A stretch of DNA of 31,971 bases from BA4 sp044376575 (lineage in GTDB: Bacteria; Bacteroidota; Bacteroidia; CAIKAF01): assembly GCA_044376575.1 (NCBI GenBank), contig JBILKR010000020.1, forward strand, positions 1 to 31,971, in the 5' to 3' direction. Below, piece after piece: positions 23,954 through 31,070 of this stretch. Positions within the stretch are counted from its first letter, which is position 1. Each line of letters opens with the position of its first letter. The notes beneath the pieces are model-generated. The model made no database searches, was not told where the DNA came from, and saw nothing but the letters and a program-made list of their open reading frames with translations. Both the position numbers and the translations under genes were made by a program.

Positions 23954-25006
23954 CTATAACGCATACAAAAATTTCATTACATCAACATGGTCGGGATAAT
24001 CCATTAATCCGGGTTGTTGAGCATCTCCGGGAAATATAGTATGAATACCCAAAATTGGCTTTGAACTCACCACGCATTGAATCTGTTCAGCATGACTTTT
24101 CAAATGGGATGCAATATCATTTTCGTGATTATAGAAACTGTAGTGGAGCACAGAAACCGGAGAATAAAGCTGCTGATCTTCTTTTAACAACAAAAAGCCC
24201 GAATCATAAAAAGGAATACGATTAATTAACATGATGGCCTTTTGATAATCATAATTATGGTGGTACTTGTGATGATGAATGACTTCAGAAAAACTATCCC
24301 AAACAGAAAGCAATCTAGTCGGATCAAAACCGATTGGGAGTAAAACATGCGCTACATTCCTGCAACCCAATCCAAAATATGCGAAAACATCATTTCCCAA
24401 TTTTATCATTTCCTCCGTAGTTTCATAACCATGTATAACAGCTACAGCGCTTCTGTTTTTACGAATAATGTGAGGATATTTATTAAAATAATATTCAAAA
24501 TACCGCGACGTATTATTACTTCCAGTGGCAATGACTGCATCAAATTCCTGAAGCCTATCCTCTGTGAAAAAGATATACTCCTGCCAAAGAGGATTTATTT
24601 TAATCAGTTCGTCCTTAATATATCTGAGCATGTGTCGGTCCTGTGAAGAAAGTTTACCTTTCAAAATATGCCCTGAAACGAGTACACAAAGAACATCATG
24701 AAAATTTACCAGTGGTATGTTACCTGCCATAACCACGCCAACTCGTTTGGAAGTAATTTCAGTGTGGCTTTCTGAATAATTTAACAACCATGACAATAAT
24801 GATTCTTTGTTTAGCCAAGGAATAATGGCTGTAATTGCGGACAATAAAGATTTTTCAGTAAACCAGCTATTTGTTTGTACGGTATGTTGTACCGCTTCTC
24901 CAAATAAACTTTGAGTGTTGGCATTATTTACATAATCCCGAAGATTTACTTTCAGTTCATTTCCCAAAGCATCCAAAGATTCAATCCGATCTGAAAGACT
25001 CAACAT
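23954..25006 (-). CDS. LuxC-like acyl-CoA reductase
   Basis: A 350-residue protein of the LuxC/acyl-CoA reductase branch of the aldehyde dehydrogenase superfamily. Visible features are VVMAGNIPLVNFHDV (91-105), the phosphate-binding-like VIATGSNNTSRYFEYYF (158-174), and FGLGCRNVAHVLLP (211-224) with Cys215 at the active-site position. It is shorter than LuxC of luminous bacteria (near 480 residues). Luminous LuxC reduces fatty acyl groups to aldehyde with NADPH. No luxD, luxE or luciferase gene is here, so luminescence is not implied. In Bacteroidota this gene is regularly next to a two-cluster ferredoxin, as here, suggesting an unassigned redox reaction on an acyl-CoA. Confidence 0.82.
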   Translation of the reverse strand: MLSLSDRIESLDALGNELKVNLRDYVNNANTQSLFGEAVQHTVQTNSWFTEKSLLSAITAIIPWLNKESLLSWLLNYSESHTEITSKRVGVVMAGNIPLVNFHDVLCVLVSGHILKGKLSSQDRHMLRYIKDELIKINPLWQEYIFFTEDRLQEFDAVIATGSNNTSRYFEYYFNKYPHIIRKNRSAVAVIHGYETTEEMIKLGNDVFAYFGLGCRNVAHVLLPIGFDPTRLLSVWDSFSEVIHHHKYHHNYDYQKAIMLINRIPFYDSGFLLLKEDQQLYSPVSVLHYSFYNHENDIASHLKSHAEQIQCVVSSKPILGIHTIFPGDAQQPGLMDYPDHVDVMKFLYAL

Positions 25007-25020
25007 AGATTGTTTTTAAT

Positions 25021-25038
25021 TACATTTGTACAAATATC
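25021..25038. promoter_or_regulatory. Divergent -7 elements around a 12-base palindrome
   Basis: Plus strand TACATTTG (25021-25028) is a full match to the TAnnTTTG -7 element for the ferredoxin gene, 33 bases before its ATG. On the minus strand GATATTTG (25031-25038) is one mismatch from the same element for the acyl-CoA reductase gene. The sequence between and across them, ATTTGTACAAAT (25024-25035), is a perfect palindrome. Neither side has an obvious -33 box at normal spacing. The layout suggests back-to-back promoters that may share a regulator. Confidence 0.45.
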
Positions 25039-25060
25039 AAAATAAAAAAATTGATTCCCT

Positions 25061-25408
25061 ATGGCGATCAAGATTACTGATGAGTGTATAAATTGTGGGG
25101 CTTGCGAGCCTGAATGTCCGAATAATGCAATTTACGAAGGTGGCATTGAATGGAAATTGTCTGATGGCACATCTCTGACCGGAAATTATTCATTGGTGAC
25201 CGGATCAACAGTTGATGCTGATGCTCCGCAACAACCCAATGCAATGGATGTTTACTATATAGTAACTGATAAGTGTACTGAATGTGTCGGATTTCATGAC
25301 GAGCCTCAATGCGCTGCAGTTTGTCCGGTAGATTGCTGTGTTGATGATGAAAATTACAGAGAATCTAAAGAAGATCTGTTAAAAAAGAAAGACCGTCTTC
25401 ACCTTTAA
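25061..25408 (+). CDS. Two-cluster 4Fe-4S ferredoxin
   Basis: A 115-residue electron carrier with two [4Fe-4S] binding sites. The first is CxxCxxCxxxCP at Cys9, 12, 15 and 19. The second is Cys72, Cys75, Cys84 and Cys88, with an 8-residue spacer between the second and third cysteines, as in Allochromatium-type ferredoxins. Two extra cysteines lie at 92-93. A 50-residue loop separates the two sites and the C-terminus is a charged helix. It is divergent from the acyl-CoA reductase gene (54 bases between starts), a pairing common in the phylum that suggests it donates to or accepts from that enzyme. Its TAA overlaps an ATG of the next frame (TAATG). Confidence 0.93.
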   Translation: MAIKITDECINCGACEPECPNNAIYEGGIEWKLSDGTSLTGNYSLVTGSTVDADAPQQPNAMDVYYIVTDKCTECVGFHDEPQCAAVCPVDCCVDDENYRESKEDLLKKKDRLHL

Positions 25409-25452
25409 TGTATAATACTTTTTCTCTGTTCCCGTTTCTTAAATTAAGAACA

Positions 25453-26340
25453 ATGATGAATAAAGCGGGATTTCTTATTTTCTTCTGGATGTATTTTACC
25501 AATATGTCCCATGCACAGTATTCATCTTTTGAATCTGCTGAAGATAGCCTTGCTCAATGGTCTTCATATTTTCTTAACAAAGAAAGCAGTAGTCAGGAAA
25601 AAGAATTTTTCAATCAAAAATTCACAGCATTGCTAAGTGAATTACTATTGAAAGAGGAAAGCGACAGTTATTCATTTTCCAAATTAAAAAGCATTTCAAT
25701 GCTAAGGTCGGACGATAACAAGTGTATTGTTTTTACTTGGTTTACTTTTCATGAAAACGGATATCGTGCACATGGTTTAGTAAGAGGACTAACAGGACCA
25801 AAAAACAAAAGGATGGTCAATGAACTTAAAGAAAATTTTTCTGATCCACTGAGCTTAATATACAAAACGCTTGATCCTACTTCATGGATGGGCATGCTCT
25901 ATTATGATTTAATTGAATTCAGGCATCAGGGAAAGCCGGCATATCTTTTACTTGGATTTCATGGCAATAACGGCATCACACATAAAAAAGCTATTGATGT
26001 TTTAAGTTTTTCTCCCAAAGGGGGAGTTCGGCTTGGATTACCTGTGTTTACTAACGGCAAACGCTTCAGCAATCGGGTAGTTTTTGAATATAAAGCCAAT
26101 GCTAAAATGAGTCTTCGTTATAATGAAAAAATAAAAACCATTGTTTTTGATCATTTATCACCTGAAAAAAACGGACTGGAAGGTCAATATCAGTATTATG
26201 TTCCTGATTTCAGTTATGACGGATATCATTTTGAGAAAAAGAAATGGATGTATAAAAAAGACCTGGAGTTAAAAAACGAATCTGAAAATTTAGGGAAAGA
26301 AGGGGTAAAATATAATCTACCTATACCAGATAAAAAGTGA
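25453..26340 (+). CDS. Unknown exported protein downstream of the ferredoxin
   Basis: A 295-residue protein I do not recognise. It starts with a Sec signal peptide (MMNKAGFLIFFWMYFTNMSHA, cleaved before QYSS). The mature part is mixed alpha/beta and rich in aromatic and basic residues, with a segment LVRGLTGPKNKRM near residue 110 and a C-terminal Lys-rich tail. It has no cysteine-based lipobox and no T9SS tail, so a periplasmic location is likely. An ATG at 25408 overlapping the ferredoxin stop (TAATG) is in frame and could allow coupled translation, but it would put 15 residues before the signal peptide, so I favour 25453 (or the adjacent ATG at 25456). It is convergent with the DUF4286 gene, 7 bases away. 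Confidence 0.7.
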   Translation: MMNKAGFLIFFWMYFTNMSHAQYSSFESAEDSLAQWSSYFLNKESSSQEKEFFNQKFTALLSELLLKEESDSYSFSKLKSISMLRSDDNKCIVFTWFTFHENGYRAHGLVRGLTGPKNKRMVNELKENFSDPLSLIYKTLDPTSWMGMLYYDLIEFRHQGKPAYLLLGFHGNNGITHKKAIDVLSFSPKGGVRLGLPVFTNGKRFSNRVVFEYKANAKMSLRYNEKIKTIVFDHLSPEKNGLEGQYQYYVPDFSYDGYHFEKKKWMYKKDLELKNESENLGKEGVKYNLPIPDKK

Positions 26341-26347
26341 TGCAGAA

Positions 26348-26662
26348 TTACGGTTTATGTTGTCCTACAACTTCCATTGTTGTTCTGAATGCCGCAAATT
26401 TACCTTCATAACGTTGCCTGTGCTCCTGTTGTAATGCAGGTGCAAATAATTCCTGATATTCTTCTAATTTTTGCATAGATTCAGCAGTGTATTGAATCGA
26501 ATATGTTTCACCGGTTTCATCATCAACTAATACCCTACAGATTCTTGCATCAATAAAACAACCTGATTTCAGTACACCAGGAATGTGAACAGCATTCATC
26601 CATTGAAGCCACTCTGCATGTATGTCGAAATCAATATTTACGGTTACATTATAAACTACCAT
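26348..26662 (-). CDS. DUF4286-family protein
   Basis: A 104-residue cytoplasmic protein matching the DUF4286 pattern: MVVYNVTVNIDFDIHAEWLQ at the start, a central IQYTAESMQKLEEYQ (56-70), and RHRYEGKF-like residues with FAAFRTTMEV near the end. The fold is predicted to be a dimeric alpha/beta barrel of the ferredoxin-like kind. No function is known. It follows the DUF2452 gene with a 2-base gap, so the two are probably cotranscribed. Confidence 0.78.
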   Translation of the reverse strand: MVVYNVTVNIDFDIHAEWLQWMNAVHIPGVLKSGCFIDARICRVLVDDETGETYSIQYTAESMQKLEEYQELFAPALQQEHRQRYEGKFAAFRTTMEVVGQHKP

Positions 26663-26664
26663 AT

Positions 26665-27090
26665 CTAATCTTTTTCCAATTGCCAGGTGTGATCTGCAAG
26701 TAATTTTACTTTCCCTTTAAATTCTTTAAACGGCATAGATTTGCCCCATTCTTCAGGCGAAATCATTGATAACAAGAATGACTCATCATTCCGCTGATAC
26801 AAAAAGTAAGAATGCCCGATTAAAGGAGAAAACGACATTTTTGCCTGATATATCTGATATGATAATTCTTTTCGGTCAATAATTTCTTTTGCCTGTGAAG
26901 CAAGTAAATCAATCTGTTTTTTAATTTGATTGAGTTGCATATCTGTCTGCTCTTCCATGGCTGCAAGTGCTTTGCCTTTCAGCACACTCTCCTTGTCCGG
27001 CTTAATAACAGCACTGCCAACGTGATGTGCATAAGGCAGCATTCCGGTGTTTTCTATTATTTTATCTTTATCAAATAATTCTTCCGACAT
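26665..27090 (-). CDS. DUF2452-family protein
   Basis: A 141-residue cytoplasmic protein with the DUF2452 landmarks: MLPYAHHVGSAVIKPDK (near residues 17-33), a long helix with heptad-like spacing (about 45-75, likely coiled coil), and YQIYQAKMSFSPLIGHSYFLYQ (about 79-100). Nothing is known of its activity. A GTG one codon upstream (27093) is open, but the ATG at 27090 is preferred. It sits between the oxidoreductase gene (55-base gap) and the DUF4286 gene (2-base gap), all on the minus strand. Confidence 0.78.
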   Translation of the reverse strand: MSEELFDKDKIIENTGMLPYAHHVGSAVIKPDKESVLKGKALAAMEEQTDMQLNQIKKQIDLLASQAKEIIDRKELSYQIYQAKMSFSPLIGHSYFLYQRNDESFLLSMISPEEWGKSMPFKEFKGKVKLLADHTWQLEKD

Positions 27091-27145
27091 CACGCAATCT
27101 TTTAATTATAAATGTAGTTTATTTTCAGCACAAGAGAATGTAAGG

Positions 27146-28033
27146 CTATTCCATTTTAAATTCATTTTCCCAAAATACCTGTGTATGCTCTGCTCTCTTC
27201 CCAATCAATTGTTCCATGGGCTGAGGGTCGGCAATATGATCTTTAAATAATAATTGAAACTGATCATAGTTAATGAGATCAGGGAACCAAACAGAAATAA
27301 AATTTTTAGTTACTGCTGCAACCAGATTTTTAGGTATTTCTACCGGTACAATTTTTTGATTTCTTACAGAAGAAGCAAGTTCCATCAGCCATCCAAAAGA
27401 AAGTTCTTCAGCACCAACCACATTCCAAATTTTCTGATGTTGCTCAGTTGTGCAAAGCTGAACAATGGTTTGCTGCAAATCGGATGGCATTACCGGCTGA
27501 ATTCTTGTTTTTGAAAAAGCAGAAGGTAGAAGTGTATGATTAAACATATACCGGCTCATATCAAACAACATTTTGAATTTCTTCACCAGTAGCGCATCGT
27601 GTATACATACAATAGAAGGTCGAATAACATAAGCATTGCTTTGCTTCAAAATGATTTGATCTCCAATACCTTTTGTTTTTAAAAAATAAATGGGATGGAG
27701 CGGATCGGCGCCCAGTGCAGAAAAATGAATGATTCGAGGATTTCCAATTATATTTCTGTTTTCAATTATTTTTTGAACCAGTTGAATATGCACCTGATCA
27801 AAAGCATCGTCTTTGGATTCCTGAATAATTCCGGCACAATTGATAAGCACATCAACTTTACCGAGAATACTCCAATCATCATTTTCAGGATCAAATAATG
27901 TAAAGCCCTGAGAAGAATACTCTTTTCTTCTGGTAAGTGTGATGAGTTCAGCATCAGGAAGTGAGGTATGAATTCCTTCGCAAATCATTTTACCAATCTG
28001 CCCTGCTGCACCTATAACTGCTATTCGAATCAT
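27146..28033 (-). CDS. NAD(P)-binding atypical SDR-family oxidoreductase
   Basis: A 295-residue protein with an N-terminal Rossmann fold. GAAGQIGK (8-15) is the GxxGxxG dinucleotide site, VDVLINCAGI lies near 60-69, and HFSALGADP near 107-115 is the position of the active-site Ser in classical SDRs. A Tyr-x-x-x-Lys is not evident: YFLKTKG near 120 has a Tyr and Lys at a similar spacing. It resembles the atypical SDR/NmrA/NDUFA9-like group, whose members bind NAD(P) as reductases or as regulators. The substrate is unknown. The start at 28033 (ATG) puts the strand MIRIAVIGAAG at the N-terminus as expected. Confidence 0.78.
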   Translation of the reverse strand: MIRIAVIGAAGQIGKMICEGIHTSLPDAELITLTRRKEYSSQGFTLFDPENDDWSILGKVDVLINCAGIIQESKDDAFDQVHIQLVQKIIENRNIIGNPRIIHFSALGADPLHPIYFLKTKGIGDQIILKQSNAYVIRPSIVCIHDALLVKKFKMLFDMSRYMFNHTLLPSAFSKTRIQPVMPSDLQQTIVQLCTTEQHQKIWNVVGAEELSFGWLMELASSVRNQKIVPVEIPKNLVAAVTKNFISVWFPDLINYDQFQLLFKDHIADPQPMEQLIGKRAEHTQVFWENEFKME

Positions 28034-28098
28034 GTTACAAAGAAAACAAACTCAGCGGACAGATGTTTAATATTGACATTTTTTAAATGCAGGGATAA

Positions 28099-28138
28099 AC
28101 GTTATATTTTAAATCCAGCGTTCTATACGTTATATTTG
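28099..28138 (+). promoter_or_regulatory. Candidate promoter of the DUF4159 gene with direct repeat
   Basis: TTTA (28108-28111), 19 bases, then TATATTTG (28131-28138) is one base from the TTTG-N19-TAnnTTTG consensus, 22 bases before the ATG at 28160. The 11-base sequence ACGTTATATTT occurs twice, at 28099-28109 and 28127-28137, 28 bases apart, so the second copy overlaps the -7 element. Confidence 0.5.
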
Positions 28139-28159
28139 AGATGGAAATTAATTCATACA

Positions 28160-28834
28160 ATGAAAAATTTTTTGCTCTTCATATTTATAATTGGTGCTGC
28201 ACATGTTTATTCTCAAAAATTGAAACTGGGGTTGTTGAAATATGGTGGAGGTGGCGATTGGTATGCTAACCCTTCTGCACTTATAAATCTTGCGCGGTTT
28301 TGCAATCAGGAAATAAAAACAAATCTTGATCAGGAGGCCGGCACAGTAGAGGTTGGGAGTCCTGATCTTTTTAATTATCCGTTTGTACACATGACAGGTC
28401 ATGGGAATGTTCATTTTACAAATAAGGATGCTGAAAATCTGAGAACATATTTAATGGCGGGAGGATTTTTACATATTTCTGATAATTACGGGATGGACAA
28501 CTATATTAGAAGAGAATTAAAAAAAGTATTTCCGGATGCCACGTTGGAAGAACTCCCGAAATCACATCCTATATATCATCAAAAATTTGAATTCAGCAAT
28601 GGATTACCCAAAATTCATGAGCATGACAACAAGCCGGCGAAAGGATATGGAATTACCTACAATGGACGAATGGTTGTATTTTACGATTATGAATGTGATC
28701 TTAGCGATGGGTGGGAAGACCGCGAAGTTCACAATGATTCTGAAGAAACAAGAAACAAGGCATTAAGAATGGGTGCAAACTTATTGCAATTTGTATTTAA
28801 TGGTCAGCAAACGACCGAAAGAAAAACAAATTAG
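28160..28834 (+). CDS. Exported DUF4159 protein (GATase-like fold)
   Basis: A 224-residue protein with a signal peptide (1-18, ending VYS before QKL) followed by one DUF4159 domain. Signatures are LGLLKYGGGGDWYANP (23-38), FVHMTGHGNVHF (75-86), YLMAGGFLHISDNYG (97-111) and DLSDGWED (182-189). The domain belongs to the class I glutamine amidotransferase-like superfamily, but I see no catalytic Cys at the nucleophile position (GGFLHISDN), so it may bind rather than hydrolyse. DUF4159 is common in Bacteroidota and often sits near MoxR/Bat genes, which are not here. The ATG at 28160 is chosen over an upstream start at 27968 that would precede the signal peptide by 64 residues and overlap the oxidoreductase gene. 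Its stop overlaps the dnaN stop by 4 bases. Confidence 0.85.
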   Translation: MKNFLLFIFIIGAAHVYSQKLKLGLLKYGGGGDWYANPSALINLARFCNQEIKTNLDQEAGTVEVGSPDLFNYPFVHMTGHGNVHFTNKDAENLRTYLMAGGFLHISDNYGMDNYIRRELKKVFPDATLEELPKSHPIYHQKFEFSNGLPKIHEHDNKPAKGYGITYNGRMVVFYDYECDLSDGWEDREVHNDSEETRNKALRMGANLLQFVFNGQQTTERKTN

Positions 28835-29955
28835 TTATTAAGCATGATAGGCATTACCAGCATAGTAATGTCTTCAACTTCCTTATCATATTCAGCAGGA
28901 GTAATAATTCCTGCACGATTAGGTTCAGACAACTCAAACATCACCTGATCTCCATCAATATTATTGATCATCTCAAGTAAAAACTTGGAGTTAAATCCAA
29001 TTTCCAAATCATCACCATCATACTGACAAACCAGACGTTCAAAAGCTTCATTAGCAAAATCAAGGTCTTCAGCAAGTATTTGCAAATCACTGCCTGCCAT
29101 TTTCAAACGTACCTGATATGTTGTTTTATTTGAGAAAATGGATACACGACGAATCGCGCTCAACAGTAAATTTTTATCTACATGCAGTTTATTCGGGTTG
29201 TTTTTAGGTATTACAGCTTCATAGTTAGGATATTTTCCTTCTACTAGACGGCTCATTACTTTAATAGAATCAAAAACAAACTGAATGTTACTATCGCTAT
29301 AACTGATTTCAACATTGGTTTCAATGGTTCCCAAAATATTTTTTAAAATATTCATTGGCTTTTTAGGAATGATGATACTTCCATTTCCAGAAGCTTTTAC
29401 ATCTTTTCTTTTGTAACGAACCAATTTATGTGCATCAGTGGCTACAAAATTGCATCCATCTGTACTTAATTCAAATAATACGCCAGACATTACAGGACGC
29501 AAATCATCATTACCCGTAGCAAACAAAGTTTTATTGATAGCATGAGCAAGTGTTAATGAATCCATGGTAACAGTTCCGGAGGCATTCATTTCAGGCATCT
29601 TTGGAAAATCGTCTGATTTATGTCCCGCTAATTTATATTTACCACTATCAGATGAAACAAGAACCCCATTGGTTTTAGCATCCAGTGTAAACGTTAATGG
29701 AACATCAGCAAAAGTTTTTAATGTGTCAAGTAATAATTTGGCAGGGATAGCAATACTTCCATCTTTCTTTGCAGTTACATCGTGTAATTCAGAAGAAATA
29801 GTGGTTTCCAGATCAGAACCGTAAACTGTTAATTTACCATCCTTCACCTCAAAAAGAAAATCATTTAGAATGGGTACATTACTATTGGAGCTAATGATTC
29901 CTGAAATTACCTGTAATTGTTGTAATAATTGTTTACTAGATACTAAAAAATTCAT
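28831..29955 (-). CDS. dnaN: DNA polymerase III beta subunit (sliding clamp)
   Basis: Ring-shaped dimer that tethers DNA polymerase III to DNA. The 374-residue protein shows the three-domain pattern of the clamp: MNFLVSSKQLLQQLQVISGIIS start (domain 1), LYGSDLETT-like near residue 45, VMSGVLFELSTDGCNFVATDAHKL in domain 2 (about 152-175), and a conserved C-terminal TMLVMPIML tail. I choose the ATG at 29955 (family start); an in-frame start at 30000 would add 15 residues. There is no dnaA or recF next to it. It lies downstream of the DUF4340 and gldG genes, a neighbourhood seen in other Bacteroidota. Confidence 0.96.
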   Translation of the reverse strand: MNFLVSSKQLLQQLQVISGIISSNSNVPILNDFLFEVKDGKLTVYGSDLETTISSELHDVTAKKDGSIAIPAKLLLDTLKTFADVPLTFTLDAKTNGVLVSSDSGKYKLAGHKSDDFPKMPEMNASGTVTMDSLTLAHAINKTLFATGNDDLRPVMSGVLFELSTDGCNFVATDAHKLVRYKRKDVKASGNGSIIIPKKPMNILKNILGTIETNVEISYSDSNIQFVFDSIKVMSRLVEGKYPNYEAVIPKNNPNKLHVDKNLLLSAIRRVSIFSNKTTYQVRLKMAGSDLQILAEDLDFANEAFERLVCQYDGDDLEIGFNSKFLLEMINNIDGDQVMFELSEPNRAGIITPAEYDKEVEDITMLVMPIMLNN

Positions 29956-29970
29956 ACCATTGATTTTTAA

Positions 29971-29978
29971 CAAACCTA
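29971..29978 (-). promoter_or_regulatory. Candidate dnaN -7 element
   Basis: The minus strand reads TAGGTTTG, a full match to TAnnTTTG, 15 bases before the dnaN ATG, predicting a very short leader. The place of the -33 box is occupied by one arm of the palindrome at 29998-30015 instead of a TTTG. Confidence 0.4.
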
Positions 29979-29997
29979 CATAAAAAATTTGATTAAG

Positions 29998-30015
29998 CAC
30001 ATTAAAATTAATGTG
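29998..30015. repeat. 18-base palindrome upstream of dnaN
   Basis: CACATTAA (29998-30005), AA, TTAATGTG (30008-30015): two perfect 8-base arms. It is in the 103-base gap between the DUF4340 gene and dnaN, at the -33 position of the candidate dnaN promoter. It could be an operator. A weak intrinsic terminator for the DUF4340/gldG transcript is possible because an A/T-rich stretch with six T follows on the minus strand. Confidence 0.55.
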
Positions 30016-30058
30016 GTGTTAATAAAATAAAGCAACTCTTAAAAACTATCTACAGTGC

Positions 30059-31060
30059 TTACTTTTTTTCTTTCCTTACAGGCCGCGAGAGGGGTTGAAA
30101 GAATATAACAGGTACAGTAATTGGATCAAAAGTAAAATATTGACATAGCACCAACATTTTCCCGTTAATAAGACCATACATACGATCAACATCAATTCGT
30201 TCTTCATCTCCAAAAACATTAATGGTTCCGGGTGGTAATGGTATCTGATATAAGTCAACAAAAGTAGAACTTCCATCGGTTTGTGTTACGGTAACTTTAT
30301 ATAAACCATACTTAGTAGTTACGCTGTCAAGTCTTGCTTTATTCACATTTAAAAATGATTCAAATCCGACCACTTTGAACAACTTCATATAATCCTTTAC
30401 CTGAAGTGTGTCTACCGAGGGAAGTAACTGGTTATCTTTCAGCAAACGAATTGCAAATTGACCATTATTATGTTCAATGCGATATGATTGTTCAGGAGCA
30501 CGAACAAAATCAACCTGTACAGATTTAATTTGATTGATGTGATATGAAAAAATAGTTTTATCTCTCCATTCTTCTGCAAACGGTATAAAATAAGGTGTTA
30601 AATATCCTCTGAATCCCGGGATATAACAAATAAAAGGAACTGTAGACCCCTCAAGCAACATATAGGTTCCGTAGTGATCCTGTGTCGGTCCGCCCACATA
30701 AAATACTTTAGTCAGTTTCCCTTTCTGATAAATCTCTACTTTGGTTGAATTAACTGCAAGACTTTTTAATGTATTAGATACTGCAGTTTTAGGAACAAAC
30801 TGTTTTACTTCAACTCTCGCAAGTACATTCATCAGATCTGATATAATATCAGGACGAGCTTCAAATTGCTGATCAACTTTCCATTTACCATTTTCTTTTG
30901 TCAGCAATACTTTACGGTTACTTTTATCTGCCATAAAAATTTTATCGACAGAAGCAGTATCCAAAACTTTAAACTGACTTAATTCTTCATTTAACGTATT
31001 CTTCTTTCCGCATGAAAATACAATCAAAGAAATCAATATTATACCATACAAAGCTCTCAT
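30059..31060 (-). CDS. DUF4340 lipoprotein
   Basis: A 333-residue predicted lipoprotein. The signal peptide ends in the lipobox-like VFSC, with Cys17 as the lipidated residue (MRALYGIILISLIVFSCGKK). The mature part is mainly beta and matches DUF4340, a domain found in Bacteroidota and elsewhere next to Gld-type ABC transporter genes. Visible are FMADKSNRKVLLTKENGKWKV (about 42-62) and a later WRDKTIFSYHINQIKSVQV (165-183), both repeat-like. It starts 10 bases after gldG's stop. The ATG at 31060 is preferred to one at 31117 that would place 19 residues before the signal peptide. A link to the GldFG transporter is suggested by position only. Confidence 0.85.
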   Translation of the reverse strand: MRALYGIILISLIVFSCGKKNTLNEELSQFKVLDTASVDKIFMADKSNRKVLLTKENGKWKVDQQFEARPDIISDLMNVLARVEVKQFVPKTAVSNTLKSLAVNSTKVEIYQKGKLTKVFYVGGPTQDHYGTYMLLEGSTVPFICYIPGFRGYLTPYFIPFAEEWRDKTIFSYHINQIKSVQVDFVRAPEQSYRIEHNNGQFAIRLLKDNQLLPSVDTLQVKDYMKLFKVVGFESFLNVNKARLDSVTTKYGLYKVTVTQTDGSSTFVDLYQIPLPPGTINVFGDEERIDVDRMYGLINGKMLVLCQYFTFDPITVPVIFFQPLSRPVRKEKK

Positions 31061-31070
31061 AAAATCAATT

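Noticed and set aside
23954..25006. Bioluminescence (lux) operon
   Set aside because: Only a LuxC-like protein is present, shorter than luminous LuxC, with no luciferase, LuxD or LuxE genes nearby. Its partner is a ferredoxin instead.
28831..29955. dnaN as a marker of the replication origin
   Set aside because: No dnaA, recF or gyrB adjoins it, and I see no cluster of DnaA boxes in the adjoining gaps. In Bacteroidota dnaN is often away from the origin. dnaB at 3628-5163 also gives no origin signal.
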